From: Lotus japonicus
Taxonomy: Eukaryota > Streptophyta > Magnoliopsida > Fabales > Fabaceae
Direction: 5' to 3'
NCBI RefSeq assembly: GCF_012489685.1
Contig: NC_080043.1
Span: 66,829,920 to 66,893,919, forward strand
DNA: 64,000 nt
Shown piece by piece: positions 1-14,254 of this stretch. The translations under genes and the position numbers were made by a program. How positions within the stretch are numbered: the first letter of the stretch is position 1; each line of letters begins with the position of its first letter. The notes beneath the pieces are model-generated. The model was not told the DNA's origin. It saw only the letters and a program-made list of their open reading frames with translations, and did no database searches.

Positions 1-1002
1 CGCCCGTAGGCAATATATACAAACCAAATGAAAAGGGTGAAGTGTCCGCAACACCATCCCTCAAAACTGAGAATGAGCTGGCCCATCGGCCTGAAACAAG
101 ATCTCCTATGTCCAACCAACTCTCTGTGATTCCCGTAAAGAAACCACACAAAAAGCTATAGGTGGGAAACTACCCTGTTCCCAAAGAAAACAAATGATGT
201 TCAGAGCTAAGACTCTACTCCTACGCTAATCCCATCTCGAGGAGCTCACACCAGCACTAAAACCTACATGCTAGCATGATCGTCGTCCGAATTTGAAATC
301 CAGAACGACCTAGTCTATGTACACCATCCGTCCTCCTCTCGCAACCGCGATACGCTTCATTCCCGCATCTCAACTCTAGCTCTCCCCGAAGGATGAACCA
401 TCATGAATCAGCCCGCCGAAGACATCTGACAAAGGGCGTTTGTTCGCCAAAGCACACACAGAAGACGCGAGGGTCAACTCCAAAGAATTATATAAATAAT
501 ACCACCAATAGATACCGATAAAAGATTAGCCACTTAGGCTTATAACTAGGGATTACATCCTAGGGTTGTATATTTCACAATGAATGTAAACAGCAATAAA
601 TCACAGTTAACATGCCTCAAGTAGAATTAACAAGTATCAAACACACTCAACAACTAAGTCAGCATGCATGTTGCATGAAATGATATGCAGGTTAACCCAG
701 TCAACCAATATGCAATTCTAACATTTCTCTGAAGATTTTTGGACTAAATTCCTACAGTGTTCCAAGGGTGGAACATAGTTTGATTTCCTAAGGTTCTTGT
801 CCTAGGTTTTAAAACGGATATTAGTCGTGCTATAACTTAAATCGACTTCGATACAATCCTTAGACTTTTCCTGAACTTTCTCTTTCATAAATTTATTCCA
901 TTCGATAAACTCTTGTTCAGGTTTTCCTTCACGATACGTCAAGCCTAATCGTGAATAGAAGTCTCTTCCACTTATTCCAAGCTTAAAAACTTGGGTCTTA
1001 CA
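1..1002 (-). mobile_element. possible LTR retrotransposon terminus (partial)
   Basis: Read on the minus strand, this segment begins at 1002 with TGTAAGACCCAAG, a start common in long LTRs of plant Ty3/gypsy (Del/Tekay-like) elements. The first 480 bases are more GC-rich than the DNA that follows. No coding domain, primer site or second LTR is visible because the element would continue left of the window, so a target duplication cannot be tested. The assignment rests on the terminus and composition only and is tentative. Confidence 0.33.
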
Positions 1003-4450
<3,448 letters not shown>

Positions 4451-4464
4451 TTCTTCTCTCTCTC

Positions 4465-5954
4465 TTACGCTAATCTATTTCCATCTTAATTTTGGTTTCA
4501 TTTTAGATAATTCATACTTTTAGATTATTATATTGATTTATGGTTTATTAGTTTCAGCTACCGATTAGAAATTTGACATATGCCTACTTTTTTCATTGCA
4601 GGGTCAATTGATGACAATATAGATACAATGAAGAAATTTCTAAAAATAATTGACTCTTTAAATCTTTATGTAATTGGGTAGCTAGTATTGGCAGTTTACA
4701 TATATCTTTGTATAATCGATTTATGTACTATGGTGTTTCAATCTTTATGTACTCAAATTCAGATGCTGGAACCATGTATTTCCTTTCATGTTCATGCACA
4801 TTTGTTAGTTTGATTGAACCTTGTGACATCTTGAGGCATACTCAGAATTTAGTAAAGATGTTGCATATTAGAGATATGTAAAAGTAGTGAATTGTAATTT
4901 TTTTTATGAGTGACTGAACCACCTTTGAAGAGTGTTCTTGCAATTACTTGTAGCATTATCATGCTCATGATTATTAATATTCATTATGTTCTTTTTTATC
5001 CTATTCTCTCTTTGCTTACTTTGGTGTTAGTTTAATCTCTAATCACCAACATATTAGAGATTTTAAGAATTCATTTAAATTTATTCACAAAAAATAAAAA
5101 ATTCACTTGGTAAAGCATTTCGTGGCAGTTAATAGATGTCAGTAAAGTTTGAGCCTAATTCAATGGTTGGTGCATTTCGTGGCATTTAAAATGTGTCAAC
5201 AATTGAAGTGGCATACAAAACTGGCATTTAAGCAAAAAATGTCACAAAGACAATTGTGGCACCTGGGATAGTGACACTTAAGGTGAATGCTAGTAATAAC
5301 AGACAATTTAACAATATCAATGCCACTAAATATACATTTTTTTTAGTGACATCATATGAACTTAAATCTAGAAAATGGAAAAGTCATTGCAGGTTTGTTG
5401 TACTAGCCAGCGTTGATTGCTATCAATACCCAAGCACATGCTTGACCTTTAAGAGTTGATCTAAATGTTGTCTTCTATTTATAATATTTGTTTTTATTTT
5501 CAAGCCTATTCGCAGCATCAACGAAAGAATCTGTTAAAGCATATAAATTAAAAATATTAAAGATAAAATGCATTTTTGTTTAGAGATAAAATCATCTATA
5601 TACTTTAGAAAAGAACAACAATATTAGAGATAAAATTAATTGATATATTTTTAAAAGGTTATCGAAATTTAAAACAATTTAATAAAAATTTAAAATGTTT
5701 TAAATAACTCAGAAATTCAAAAAAACAGTGATTAAAAGCGTTACCTTAGATAACTCAAAAATTATAAAAAATGTTACCTAAAATTAAAAACGGTGATTTT
5801 ACAATCAGAATATACTCCTTCTGACTTTAGCAATCAATCAATGATTTGGTTTGAAAAACTATTATACAACTAATTATAAATATAACCACTGATAAAGTGT
5901 TTCTTCATAGCAAAACAACATTTTTCTCCTTGACCGTATCAGTGACTTGAGAGA
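4465..5954. other. non-coding; possible CACTA-like subterminal repeats
   Basis: No gene is recognised. Between about 5110 and 5350 the motifs GTGGCA/TGCCAC and TTAGTGACA recur several times in both orientations, as in the subterminal arrays of plant CACTA elements. I do not see the CACTA termini, so this is only a suggestion. 5500-5880 is very AT-rich. Confidence 0.3.
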
Positions 5955-6866
5955 AGATACACGATGAATTCCAACATCGATATGCCATCTCCAAAATCAG
6001 GGTTTCGAGAAAAGACTGGAAGATCGTTGTTAGAGCACTACGATTGTGGAGAGTACTGAACACAAAGCAACCAGACCAACTAGACTTCATTGACATTACC
6101 TTCATGGATGCGAAGGTTTGATTATGAAAAAAATTCCTATCAAGTGTTTTTTAGTAGATTTCTAATTTATTTACCTTACTTGAGCGAATATATAAAAAAG
6201 AAAAACAACAAAATTTCTACATTTAATAGGGTGACAAAATTCAATGTACACTCGGGAGCATGCACGTTTCAAAATTCAAGTCGGCCTTAAAAGAAGAGTT
6301 GTGCTACGAAATTGTCATTCTTAACGTCGCTATCAATAACTATGAGTATAAACCTTGCACTCATCCATGCAGGTTGTACTTCAAGTTGCAAACTATAGTG
6401 AAACCTATAGACAGTGGAAAAATTCTCTTTTACGGGTTTACATTTGCACCATGTCCTTCTATATTTGAAAGTCCTCAAGAGGATGAGAAATTGATTGATA
6501 TATTTTAAATGTATTTTTATTTTTTAATTAAATATAATGTTCAACACTTTCTAAATTTTGGTGCGGACGTCATTGGTGTTGTCGTAGCCAAAGGAGAACT
6601 ATCTGACTACAAAAAAAGGAGATATTGTATCCAGCTATATTGATGTCGATTTGCATGCCCTATAGTAAGTAATATAATTTAACCCTTTTTTGATTTTTCA
6701 AAATAACTATCTATTTAATCTAGCTAGTAAATTCCAACGGAAGTGAAATCTTGCGGTGTACATTATGGGAAGATTTCGCTCAACAGTTTTTACAGTATGT
6801 TGCGGAAGGACACGATGGTCCAGTGGTTTCTTATTCTGCAGTTGTCTAAAATGAAAATGTACAAAG
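5955..6866 (+). pseudogene. replication protein A 70-kDa-like (DUF223 OB-fold) fragment
   Basis: Four separated segments read as the N-terminal part of plant RPA1/RPA70-like proteins. About 5955-6115 reads RKDWKIVVRALRLWRV and ends at a GT donor. About 6255-6500 reads KFKSALKEE, then a PCPSIFESPQEDEKLIDI-like segment. About 6558-6664 reads GADVIGVVVAKGELSDY. About 6724-6866 reads LRCTLWEDFAQQFLQYVAEGHDGP, then LQLSKMKMYKG. The order matches an OB-fold protein that binds single-stranded DNA. The third segment meets a stop and changes frame, and the fourth needs a one-base shift between GPV and LQLSK. No C-terminal DNA-binding domains follow. It is therefore a decayed or captured fragment; such DUF223 genes are also carried by Helitrons, but no Helitron end was found. 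Confidence 0.6.
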
Positions 6867-7942
6867 GTACTATATTGTAATTACCAAAAAATACATATTT
6901 TTCATATTAAAACTAATATAAAAATGATTTTTTGAAAGTAAAATTTATTAGAATTAATGAGGAAAAAGTCAGAGATATACAATCCGCCTCAAGAGGATGC
7001 AAGAGACCACCAAAAAAATAACATCCAAAACCAACCCAAAAAATAGACAACAGCCAACCCTGCTAAATCCCTAAGAAGAAACAACCAACCCCAAGCCTAA
7101 AGACAGCCACCTGAAAAATCAGGAAAAAAAAACCTTAAGCCCACCAAGGTCCACAAGAACAAAGAAAATCAGGATGCAAAATGATTTTTCATATTACCTA
7201 AGTTTTTTTTTTAATTTAAGAGTAAATATAAGTAACGGTATGATAAATCGAAAGTGAAAATATGATTTGAAAACACTAATCTGGTATGTTGTTTTGGAGC
7301 TGGTTTTGCATTTTGCAGCTTCTATTTACTGATTTTGAATGCTCTGCCTTTGATGTGCTGCTTAGATGCTATCTGATATGCGGTCATTGGGGAGCACCGT
7401 TTTTGTTTCCCCTGCAGCTGATGTACTATTGATGTTATCTGATATCAGTGATATGTGCTCTTGAGATGCTATCTGATATGTGCTGTTTTGTATTGCTATT
7501 TTTTCTGCACTATTGATGGAGATGATGTTGTCGCCATGGGGTTCGTTTCTCTGGTTATTTTTGCAGCGGCTTTGTAGACCTTGGACTGACCCTTGCTTGC
7601 TGAGTGGGTTAGTATTTTTCCTGGGGTAAAGGTTTGCTTTTAGTGGCTGTCTCCAGGTTGTTCTTGGCCCCTCTTTCTCCTACGTTTTTGGTCCTTGGGG
7701 TGTTGTCCAAGTCCATTTCTCACGTGTGCTGTAGCTGTTTTGGTTTTTGCCTCATCCTTGTTCTTTTTTTTTTTGTTTTCTTATCTTTTGCTCTGCTGCT
7801 AGTTAGTCTTTAGTCTCTTGTCTTTTTCTTTTGGTTATCTTTTATTCTATTTTCCTGTTGAAGTCTCCACCTTTCATATTCCCTACCTTGAGAGGGTTGT
7901 TCTCTTGGATGTTTCTTTATTTAATAATATATTCTCTTTTCT

Positions 7943-7981
<39 letters not shown>

Positions 7982-7985
7982 TTAT
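6867..7985 (+). other. possible LINE-like 3' tail and (TA)n tract
   Basis: 7260-7940 is T-rich and gene-less. It ends with a TCTTTATTTAATAATATATTC-type tail next to a TA microsatellite (about 7945-7980), resembling the 3' end of a truncated plant non-LTR retroelement. The phrase GATGCTATCTGATATG recurs near 7366, 7433 and 7468. No reverse transcriptase is visible, so the assignment is weak. Confidence 0.3.
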
Positions 7986-8502
7986 TTTTAGATCACATGA
8001 TAAAAAAATATCTCGGGAAAAAACATTTTACATAAAAATTATTCATATAAAAATTAATAATTTTTTGCTAACTCTTCATTCTCCTTCAACCCTTATGTCT
8101 CCTAGCTGTTACCATTTTTGCTAACTCTTGAGAACAAATTCTCATCTAATTTAAATATATTTTTCATAATTTTAAAATATTTAGGATTAATTATATATAT
8201 ATATATGAAGTTTTTTGTCATGCAATTTTGTGTGATACTCATTGTGATTTTGTTTGGTTGAATGTTAATTTTTTTTTTCGTATTTTAATACGTGCCTAAA
8301 TAATGAGATCAATATTCGTTGTGCAATGCGCGGGGTAAAAACGGTAGTATGAATTATACTATAATTCAATTTGATTGAAAGATGATCATTTGGTAATTTC
8401 ATTCCTAATGCAGCTATTATTCATTGAAAACTTTTGGCAGCAACGATTTCGTGAATTCTACTTCCTCATATATCAAAATTGGCTTAAAATTGGATGACAT
8501 TT
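7986..8502. other. non-coding, nothing recognised
   Basis: AT-rich DNA with no gene, RNA or clear repeat. Confidence 0.5.
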
Positions 8503-8505
8503 TTA

Positions 8506-8745
8506 GGCCCAGTTTGGAAGAGCTTATTTGAGCTTATCTGACAGCATAAGCTCTTATGCCAGTGTTTGGGAGAGCTTATGCAAACAGCTTATTTTCATAA
8601 GCTACTCAGGACAGCTTATGAAAAACAGCTTATGCTTATATACAGCTTATTTTTAATTTATTTCAATAAATTTTTAAAAATAGCTTATGAATAAGCGCTT
8701 ATGACCATAAGCGCTTATTTAAGCTGTTTTTCCAAACGGGGCCCC
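8506..8745. mobile_element. Tourist-like MITE (PIF/Harbinger type)
   Basis: A 240-bp AT-rich element whose ends are imperfect inverted repeats: GGCCCAGTTTGG on the left, and GGGGCCCCGTTTGG when the right end is reverse-complemented. TTA is present on both sides (8503-8505 and 8746-8748), the target duplication expected of PIF/Harbinger elements. The interior is full of AGCTTAT/ATAAGC palindromic units, and there is no coding capacity. I recognise the type as abundant in legume genomes. Confidence 0.72.
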
Positions 8746-8748
8746 TTA

Positions 8749-9480
8749 GGAGGAGAGGGCTATCAGCGAGATGGAGCCGCCTCATGGTTCTACATGTGTG
8801 ACCCTATTAATTATATTTCTGATTTTGAAATGCTTTCATATGGTGGACATGATTTTTTATCTAGTTTCATTGAAATGGTTGTTTATAAACTTGGCAGTTG
8901 ATGCTCTCTTATTTGAAATGACTCTTGTCAATTTTATTAATATTGCATATTATTTACACTTAACTGGTAGTGAAAAACTCGTGCATCTAATGTTTCCCCT
9001 TCCTGTTCATGGTGGATGTTGACTGCTCACTAAGTCTTTGTGACTTACCTCATTCATTATTTTCCCACACAGATTCTCAGGCAACTAAGTAGTTGGCTCG
9101 TGTCAGATTCAAATCGTTCGATTATCTTATTGGTAGGCCTCCTTTGGTTGGTGGCTCGATTGGTGTCTTTTATTTGATTCTGGTTATCTGCAACTATAGG
9201 GAGTCTTAAGTGGATTGATTCTGAATTTTTATTTGTTATTTTATTTAAGAAATTGTACTTTAGTGATGAAATTGGAATTTGTGTTTTCATGAAATTTTGG
9301 TTATGATGAAAACCATTTGACAGGTTTATTGTTTTGGAAATGTTGATATTATAAAGGAGGTTTTGTTGAATTATTTTAAAATATAGAGCAACGTGTATAA
9401 TTTTGGAAAATAGTTTGGAAAATGATTTTGTGAGAAACAGGCTTGCCAGACTAGGGTGTTAGTCTGTGCGCCGGTCACGG
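8749..9480. other. non-coding, nothing recognised
   Basis: Short overlapping frames on both strands but no domain, and no splice pattern I trust. Confidence 0.45.
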
Positions 9481-9902
9481 CTTACGATTTTGGGTCGTGA
9501 CAAAGTTGGAGTCTCGGAATACCTCTTGTTCGGGTGTGAGATCGGTTCATTCATGTGCCCCTCCGCCTAGAAGCCTGCTAGGAGCCGCTACTTGTCCGTG
9601 CCTCACTGCAGCGGCGATCACTCCCCGCCCTCGTCGGCCCCGGGCGTCACAGGCCCACCAACTTCCGCTTGGTTCGTCCCCGAACCACACCGTACTGGGA
9701 GAAGTCGGCTCTGATACCATTTGTAACATCCCGACTTGACGGCTGGCCTCACGGTAACAACACGAGTCTTTTCAGCGTGCTTTGTCCTCACTTACGCGCT
9801 TTCCGGGAAAACTTCCCAGGAGGTCACCCATCTCAATATTGCTCCAAGGCAAGCACATTTAACCATGGAGTTTTTATGAGTTGGGCTCCCGAAAACAAGT
9901 TG
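9480..9902 (-). mobile_element. Cassandra-like TRIM: 5S-bearing LTR, PBS and internal part
   Basis: On the minus strand the LTR runs from about 9902 to 9722, ending GATGTTACA. Inside it lies a sequence matching the 3' half of plant 5S rRNA (GATGGGTGACCTCCTGGGAAG), the hallmark of Cassandra terminal-repeat retrotransposons in miniature. Two bases after the LTR comes TGGTATCAGAGCC (9719-9707), the primer site complementary to initiator tRNA-Met. GC-rich internal sequence continues to about 9480 and no second LTR in the same orientation is seen, so the copy is truncated. TRIMs encode nothing and depend on other elements. Confidence 0.78.
9707..9719 (-). other. primer binding site (initiator tRNA-Met) of the TRIM
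   Basis: Reads TGGTATCAGAGCC on the minus strand, two bases beyond the LTR end at 9722. This fixes the orientation of the element. Confidence 0.8.
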
Positions 9903-10073
9903 CAACTTCTTTTCGGGAGCCCAACTCCATTGTTAAGTGTGTTAGCCTTGGAGTAATATTGGGATGGGTGACCTTTTGGGAAGTTTTCCCGGAAAGCGCG
10001 TAAGTGAGGACAAAGCGTGCTGAAAATACTCGTGTTGCTACAGTGGGGTCAGTCGTCAGATCTGGATGTTACA
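9903..10073 (+). mobile_element. second 5S-bearing Cassandra-like LTR, inverted
   Basis: On the plus strand this reads as a second copy of the same LTR, with GATGGGTGACCTTTTGGGAAG in the 5S-like part and TGTTACA at 10067-10073. It is the mirror image of the 9722-9902 LTR, and the two meet at the palindrome TTGCAA near 9902. No primer site follows, so it is a solo LTR or the product of a rearrangement. The left arm carries an extra block of about nine bases near the junction (TTTTTATGA-like). Confidence 0.78.
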
Positions 10074-10177
10074 AATTAATTGCAACATTAGAAGCTAAGA
10101 GGTAAGGGATTAACATTGAGCAATTAAGTTAAAAAAAAACATTGAGCAATCAAAATAAGAAGGGTAAGGATAAAAAA

Positions 10178-10577
10178 AGGTAAATTATGTGGTACCCATA
10201 AAATATTTTGGGTATGGTACCCGCATTGAGTAATTTAATAGATGATTATTATATTTTTTTAGGTAAATTTTACATTTTCGCATTTCATTTTACTATTTAA
10301 TTAATTTCATCTCATGAAATTTGTTTTTTAATGAAAAATGGTTTAGTTGTAGAGATGAATGATGATGATTCAGATGCGCGCAAAATGATCATGATTGACG
10401 GATGAACAAAACCTAAAAAAACACAACCTACAAATCTCATGTCTCTAAGAATGAAACGTTGCATTATAACGATAAAATAACATCAAAATTATAACTTGTA
10501 CATGTTACTTTATTATTGAATTATCTCATTTTGGGTACCATACCTTGATTTGGGTTAAGGTACCATAGCAAACACCT
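10178..10577. mobile_element. MITE-like inverted-repeat element
   Basis: The left part contains GTGGTACCC then GGGTATGGTACCC. The right part, reverse-complemented, contains CTATGGTACC then AAGGTATGGTACCC, giving imperfect inverted arms of roughly 50 bp around an AT-rich core. No coding capacity. The outer boundaries are approximate and no clear target duplication was identified. Confidence 0.5.
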
Positions 10578-10608
10578 AAAAAAATAAAAAAAATAAAGGG
10601 TAAACATG

Positions 10609-10986
10609 TGTTCTGTACTAGGGCAAGCTTATGTAAGAGAAAGACAAAAGGTAAACCCTAGCAGAGCACTAAAATAGCAAAACTACCATAAAAGGAATAT
10701 TCTCATTAATGCTGAAAAAGTTGGTCTCGTACAAGTGGATGACCTCCCCTTTTATAGAGGGGGTGGTCATGATATGGATCTTTCCTATATTTGGGCCTGA
10801 CAATCAGGGCCCAAATCCCCGTACACATAAGACAAATCCAAAGGAATCTTCCAGCTGGCTTGTGGGTCCATCACCTAAGGGAGGGCAATGAAGCTCGTCA
10901 TGTTGCCTTTCCCGCCTTGGCTATCGTCAATGGTTTATTGTTCATTTTGGGCGGGACATAATCTTCTTTATGTCCCGCCCAGTCCA
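10609..10986 (-). repeat. 3' LTR of the Tat-type element
   Basis: 378 bp, starting TGGACTGGG and ending CAGAACA on the minus strand. It contains TATAAAA (about 10750-10756, minus) and a 12-bp hairpin GGGCGGGACATA/TATGTCCCGCCC close to the LTR start. One base differs from the other LTR. Confidence 0.95.
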
Positions 10987-10998
10987 CATGCCCCCAAG
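10987..10998 (-). other. polypurine tract before the 3' LTR
   Basis: The minus strand reads CTTGGGGGCATG directly before the LTR start TGGACTGG. This is the expected plus-strand priming position. Confidence 0.7.
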
Positions 10999-11350
10999 AC
11001 ATGAGACTCGAGTAAAGAGTTGAAATGTCTTCATCATGTTACCTAGTAGTTCGCCTCTATTGTTTATTCGTTCATCGCCATTTTACCTTCGTTGTTACAT
11101 CGCCATTTTCACGCTTCGCCACCTTTGTTGCCGTTTCAAAGATATGTCGCCATTAATCATAACCGTCAACCACGTCTTTTCAACTGACGCACGTATCCTT
11201 ATTTTCCGGGATTTCGTCATCATTTGTTATAAATGCAATCTTCAGTTGCGCGTCTCGAGGAGTAATGTCTTTTCGCTTCCTAACTTTTCGAATTTCAAAT
11301 CCCACGATCCCACGATCTTCCCCCACTCATTCTCTCTCTTCCTTTCTCTC

Positions 11351-11357
11351 TATAAAA
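11351..11357 (+). promoter_or_regulatory. TATA box of the antisense gene
   Basis: TATAAAA preceded by a CT-rich stretch, about 300 bp upstream of the likely start codon at 11649. It sits inside the retrotransposon but points against gag-pol, implying the antisense gene has its own promoter. Confidence 0.55.
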
Positions 11358-11474
11358 TCCCCTTTTCACTTTTCATTTTTCACTTTTGCTCTGAAAACCC
11401 TTTTCACCGCAGCTTTCATTCTCTTCTTTGAACTCCGGTGAACCTTTTCTTCCTCCGGCCGTCGTCATTGCGCG

Positions 11475-13783
11475 GTGCTCCCCTATCGCCGACGTTCTCC
11501 TTTCTCAAATTCACGTTTCTCCCTCTGGTTAGTTTTTCTCTTTCTTGAGACTCTTCGTTTACTTCTTTTTTCTGACTCTGTTCATCTTCTTTCTTCTTTT
11601 AACTCTGTTCATCTTCTTTTTACTTTTAACTCTGTTCATCTTCTTTTTATGAAACTGCCTCGCATGTCTTTACCAAACGCTAGCCTTTCTTCCCTAGAAC
11701 TTTCTTCACCCTCCACGGAGGAGGAAGTTGTCGCCCCTTCTATAATTGAAATTCATTCCTCGCCTTCTACCCATGATGATTCCGGTCCCGCCGGCTCTGT
11801 AGACTCAATTCTCTCCTCTAACGGAGATTTGTCTTCACCTGAATGGCGCTCTGACGTGCATTTAGTTGAAGATAAATGTCTGTTGCATTCTATCTGGAGC
11901 AGCGTTGGGAGCATTAGTTCGCTTCGAATTTCTGCTCAAGGGTTCACGAAGATAGATCCCGCCACCTCGAATAATGAAGATCATCTGTTGAATGTCCTCC
12001 CATGTGGCGAAGATGACTGTGTTCTGTTGCGTAAAGAACCAGACGATGGATCGCCCGATTTTTTCTTTGTTTATGGCTACTTCTTCTTAGATTTAAACAT
12101 TAAACTTCCTTTCTCGCCGTTTATATGTCACGTTCTTTCTTTTCTGAATGTGGCGCCTTGCCAACTCCAGCCCAACGCCTGGGGTTTCCTCCGCTGCTTT
12201 GAAATTCTTTGTGAACACTTGAGTTTCACTCCAACCTATCCCTTGTTCTTCCTTTTCTATAAATCAGTCACCACTAAACCTACTTCTGTGAAATGGGTTC
12301 CACTATTAGCCCGTAAGAACATGAGTCGGTTTACCGCCCTTAAAAGCCATTACAAAGTATGGCAGAAGAAATACTTTAAAGTTGTGGAGTCGCCCGAAAT
12401 AAAGAACTTGTTCCGAGATTCTGACAATAACCCCCTCTTCCCTTTTTACTGGACAAAGAACCCTCGCCGAAAAATATCTGTTTCATACGACGCCTTGGAT
12501 GAATCTGAACAAGGCGTCGCCGATTACCTCCGCACACTACCAGTAATTTCCGGTCACGACTTGATTGAGGCGTCGAAATCCGGCACTTTAAATCAATTTT
12601 TTAGTAAGTTTATAATCTTTGTACGTAACTTCTTTTTCTTTTTGTTCATGTATCTCGTCTAATTGATGTTTTCCGTACAGCTACGATGGGAAAAGGCAAG
12701 GTTGACGCGAACCCACTCAAGATGAAGGAGTACCTCGCCCAGTCTGCTGCGGCGGCGAAAAAGAGGGCCGCCGAAACTGAGCAGAAGAAGAAGAATGAAG
12801 GTACCTCGGGTTCTGACAACGTCAGGGACCCTAAACGTCAAAAAACTTCAGGTGCTGCTGGTGGTAAGCCTCTCCACCAATCAACTCTTGATTCAAAAAG
12901 TCGTCCCGCTGAGAAAAAGAAGGGACATGACAATGTCCCGCCCCCTCAACAAGATTCAAGCACGCTGATCAACCGCCCATCAACTCCATTTGGCCAGGCT
13001 GGGCCTAGTTCAGCCATTGGTGGCGAAGCTCCTCCCCCCTTGCTGAGCTTGTCGGATCCTCACTTCAATGGGCTGGAATTCATGACCCGTACTTTTGACA
13101 ACCGGATTCACAAGGACATTTCCGGTCAGGGTCCCCCCAACATTGCTTCCATGGCGATCCATCACGCACTGTCTGCCGCCAGTACTGTAGCGGGAATGGC
13201 TCAGTGTGTGAAAGAGTTGATCTCAGCCAAAAACCGTTTTGAGAAGAAGGCAGCTGATTACAAGACAGCCTATGAACGGGCTAAAACTGATGCTGAGACC
13301 GCCAACAACAAGCTGAAATCTGCTGAGGAGAAGTGTGCTAAATTAACTGAAGACTTGGCTGCTTCGGACCTGCTTCTTCAAAAGACCAAGTCTCTTAAAG
13401 AAGCCATAAATGACAAGCACACTGCCATTCAAGCCAAATATCAAAAGTTGGAGAAGAAACATGATCGCCTGAATGCTTCCATCCTAGGGCGTGCTTCTCT
13501 CCAATATGCTCAAGGCTTTCTGGCGGCCAAAGAGCAGATCAGTGTAGTTGAGCCGGGCTTTGATCTTTCCCGCATTGGGTGGCTGAAGGAGATCAAGGAT
13601 GGTCAAGTAGTTGGTGATGATGACATTAGCCTCGATCTCCTTCCCCAATTCAATGATGAGAGTGAGCCTGAGGAAGATGGCGAGGATGGGAATGAGCAGC
13701 ACAGGAATGAGGATCAAGGGAAGGAAGATCCTCAAGCTGGGACAAGCCAGGGCAACAACGCCAACAACGAGAACCTGGCTTGA
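11475..13783 (+). CDS. spliced antisense gene of the Tat element (putative gypsy-type transposon protein)
   Basis: Exon 1 is 11475-12603 and exon 2 is 12681-13783. The 77-bp GT-AG intron joins them exactly in frame (codon A|CT), giving 743 aa from 11475. The ATG at 11649 (685 aa) is more likely the true start, because the preceding part is a hydrophobic, CT-rich translation of three near-copies of a ~27-bp unit (about 11574-11648). Exon 1 holds a globular domain with FLNVAPCQLQPNAWGFLRCF, the pattern of the plant family called putative gypsy type transposon (Pfam Transposase_28, from memory). Exon 2 begins with a basic Lys/Ala-rich part, continues with a long coiled coil (about 13220-13490) and ends in a Glu/Asp-rich tail. 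Its function in the element is unknown; antisense genes of this kind occur in other Tat-lineage elements. It converges on the gag-pol 3' end, with the two stops 471 bp apart. Confidence 0.8.
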
Positions 13784-14254
13784 ATTTGTTTTTATTTTAC
13801 GAAGTTGAAATTTTTCTTTGGGCATTGCCCTGTTTTATTTTCATTCCAAATCATGTATGGGCATCGCCCCCTTTTTTCTACTTTAAATGGATATCATCTT
13901 AAGTTCATTCGTTGTTTTTAGTTGTTCCCAACTTTCGTTGTTATATACCTTAGCCGATTTTTCGACGAGGCTTGGTTTCTAGTGGCCACTAGAATTGCCA
14001 AGGCTTTTAACTTTTGAAGGCGATACTTTCTTATTCCGAAAGGTTTACTCGCGGTATTGCATACCTTGATACGATTTGCATTGCATGAACTCGTAATAAA
14101 AATTCAAAACATATATGATTCTGTTGAAATGATCTTTTCATTAATTTTCTTTCGTATGGGAACAATTGTCCCTTCATTACAATTGTCGCCTCATTAAAAA
14201 CCTTTCTAAAGAAAGGGAAAAAGAGTGCGACTTTGTTCACATTTGTTGTTTCTA
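13784..14254. other. shared 3' region between convergent genes
   Basis: Non-coding 471 bp between the stop of the antisense gene and the stop of gag-pol. It is T-rich on the plus strand and repeats the phrase GGGCAT(T/C)GCCC near 13820 and 13859. Transcripts from both sides could overlap here. Confidence 0.55.

Noticed and set aside
9722..10073. Functional 5S rRNA genes
   Set aside because: Only the 3' part of 5S is recognisable and it sits in retroelement LTRs, so it is a captured 5S sequence.
10709..10891. Identical 60-codon frames at 10709-10891 and 19866-20048
   Set aside because: They are chance frames in the two LTRs of the Tat-type element.
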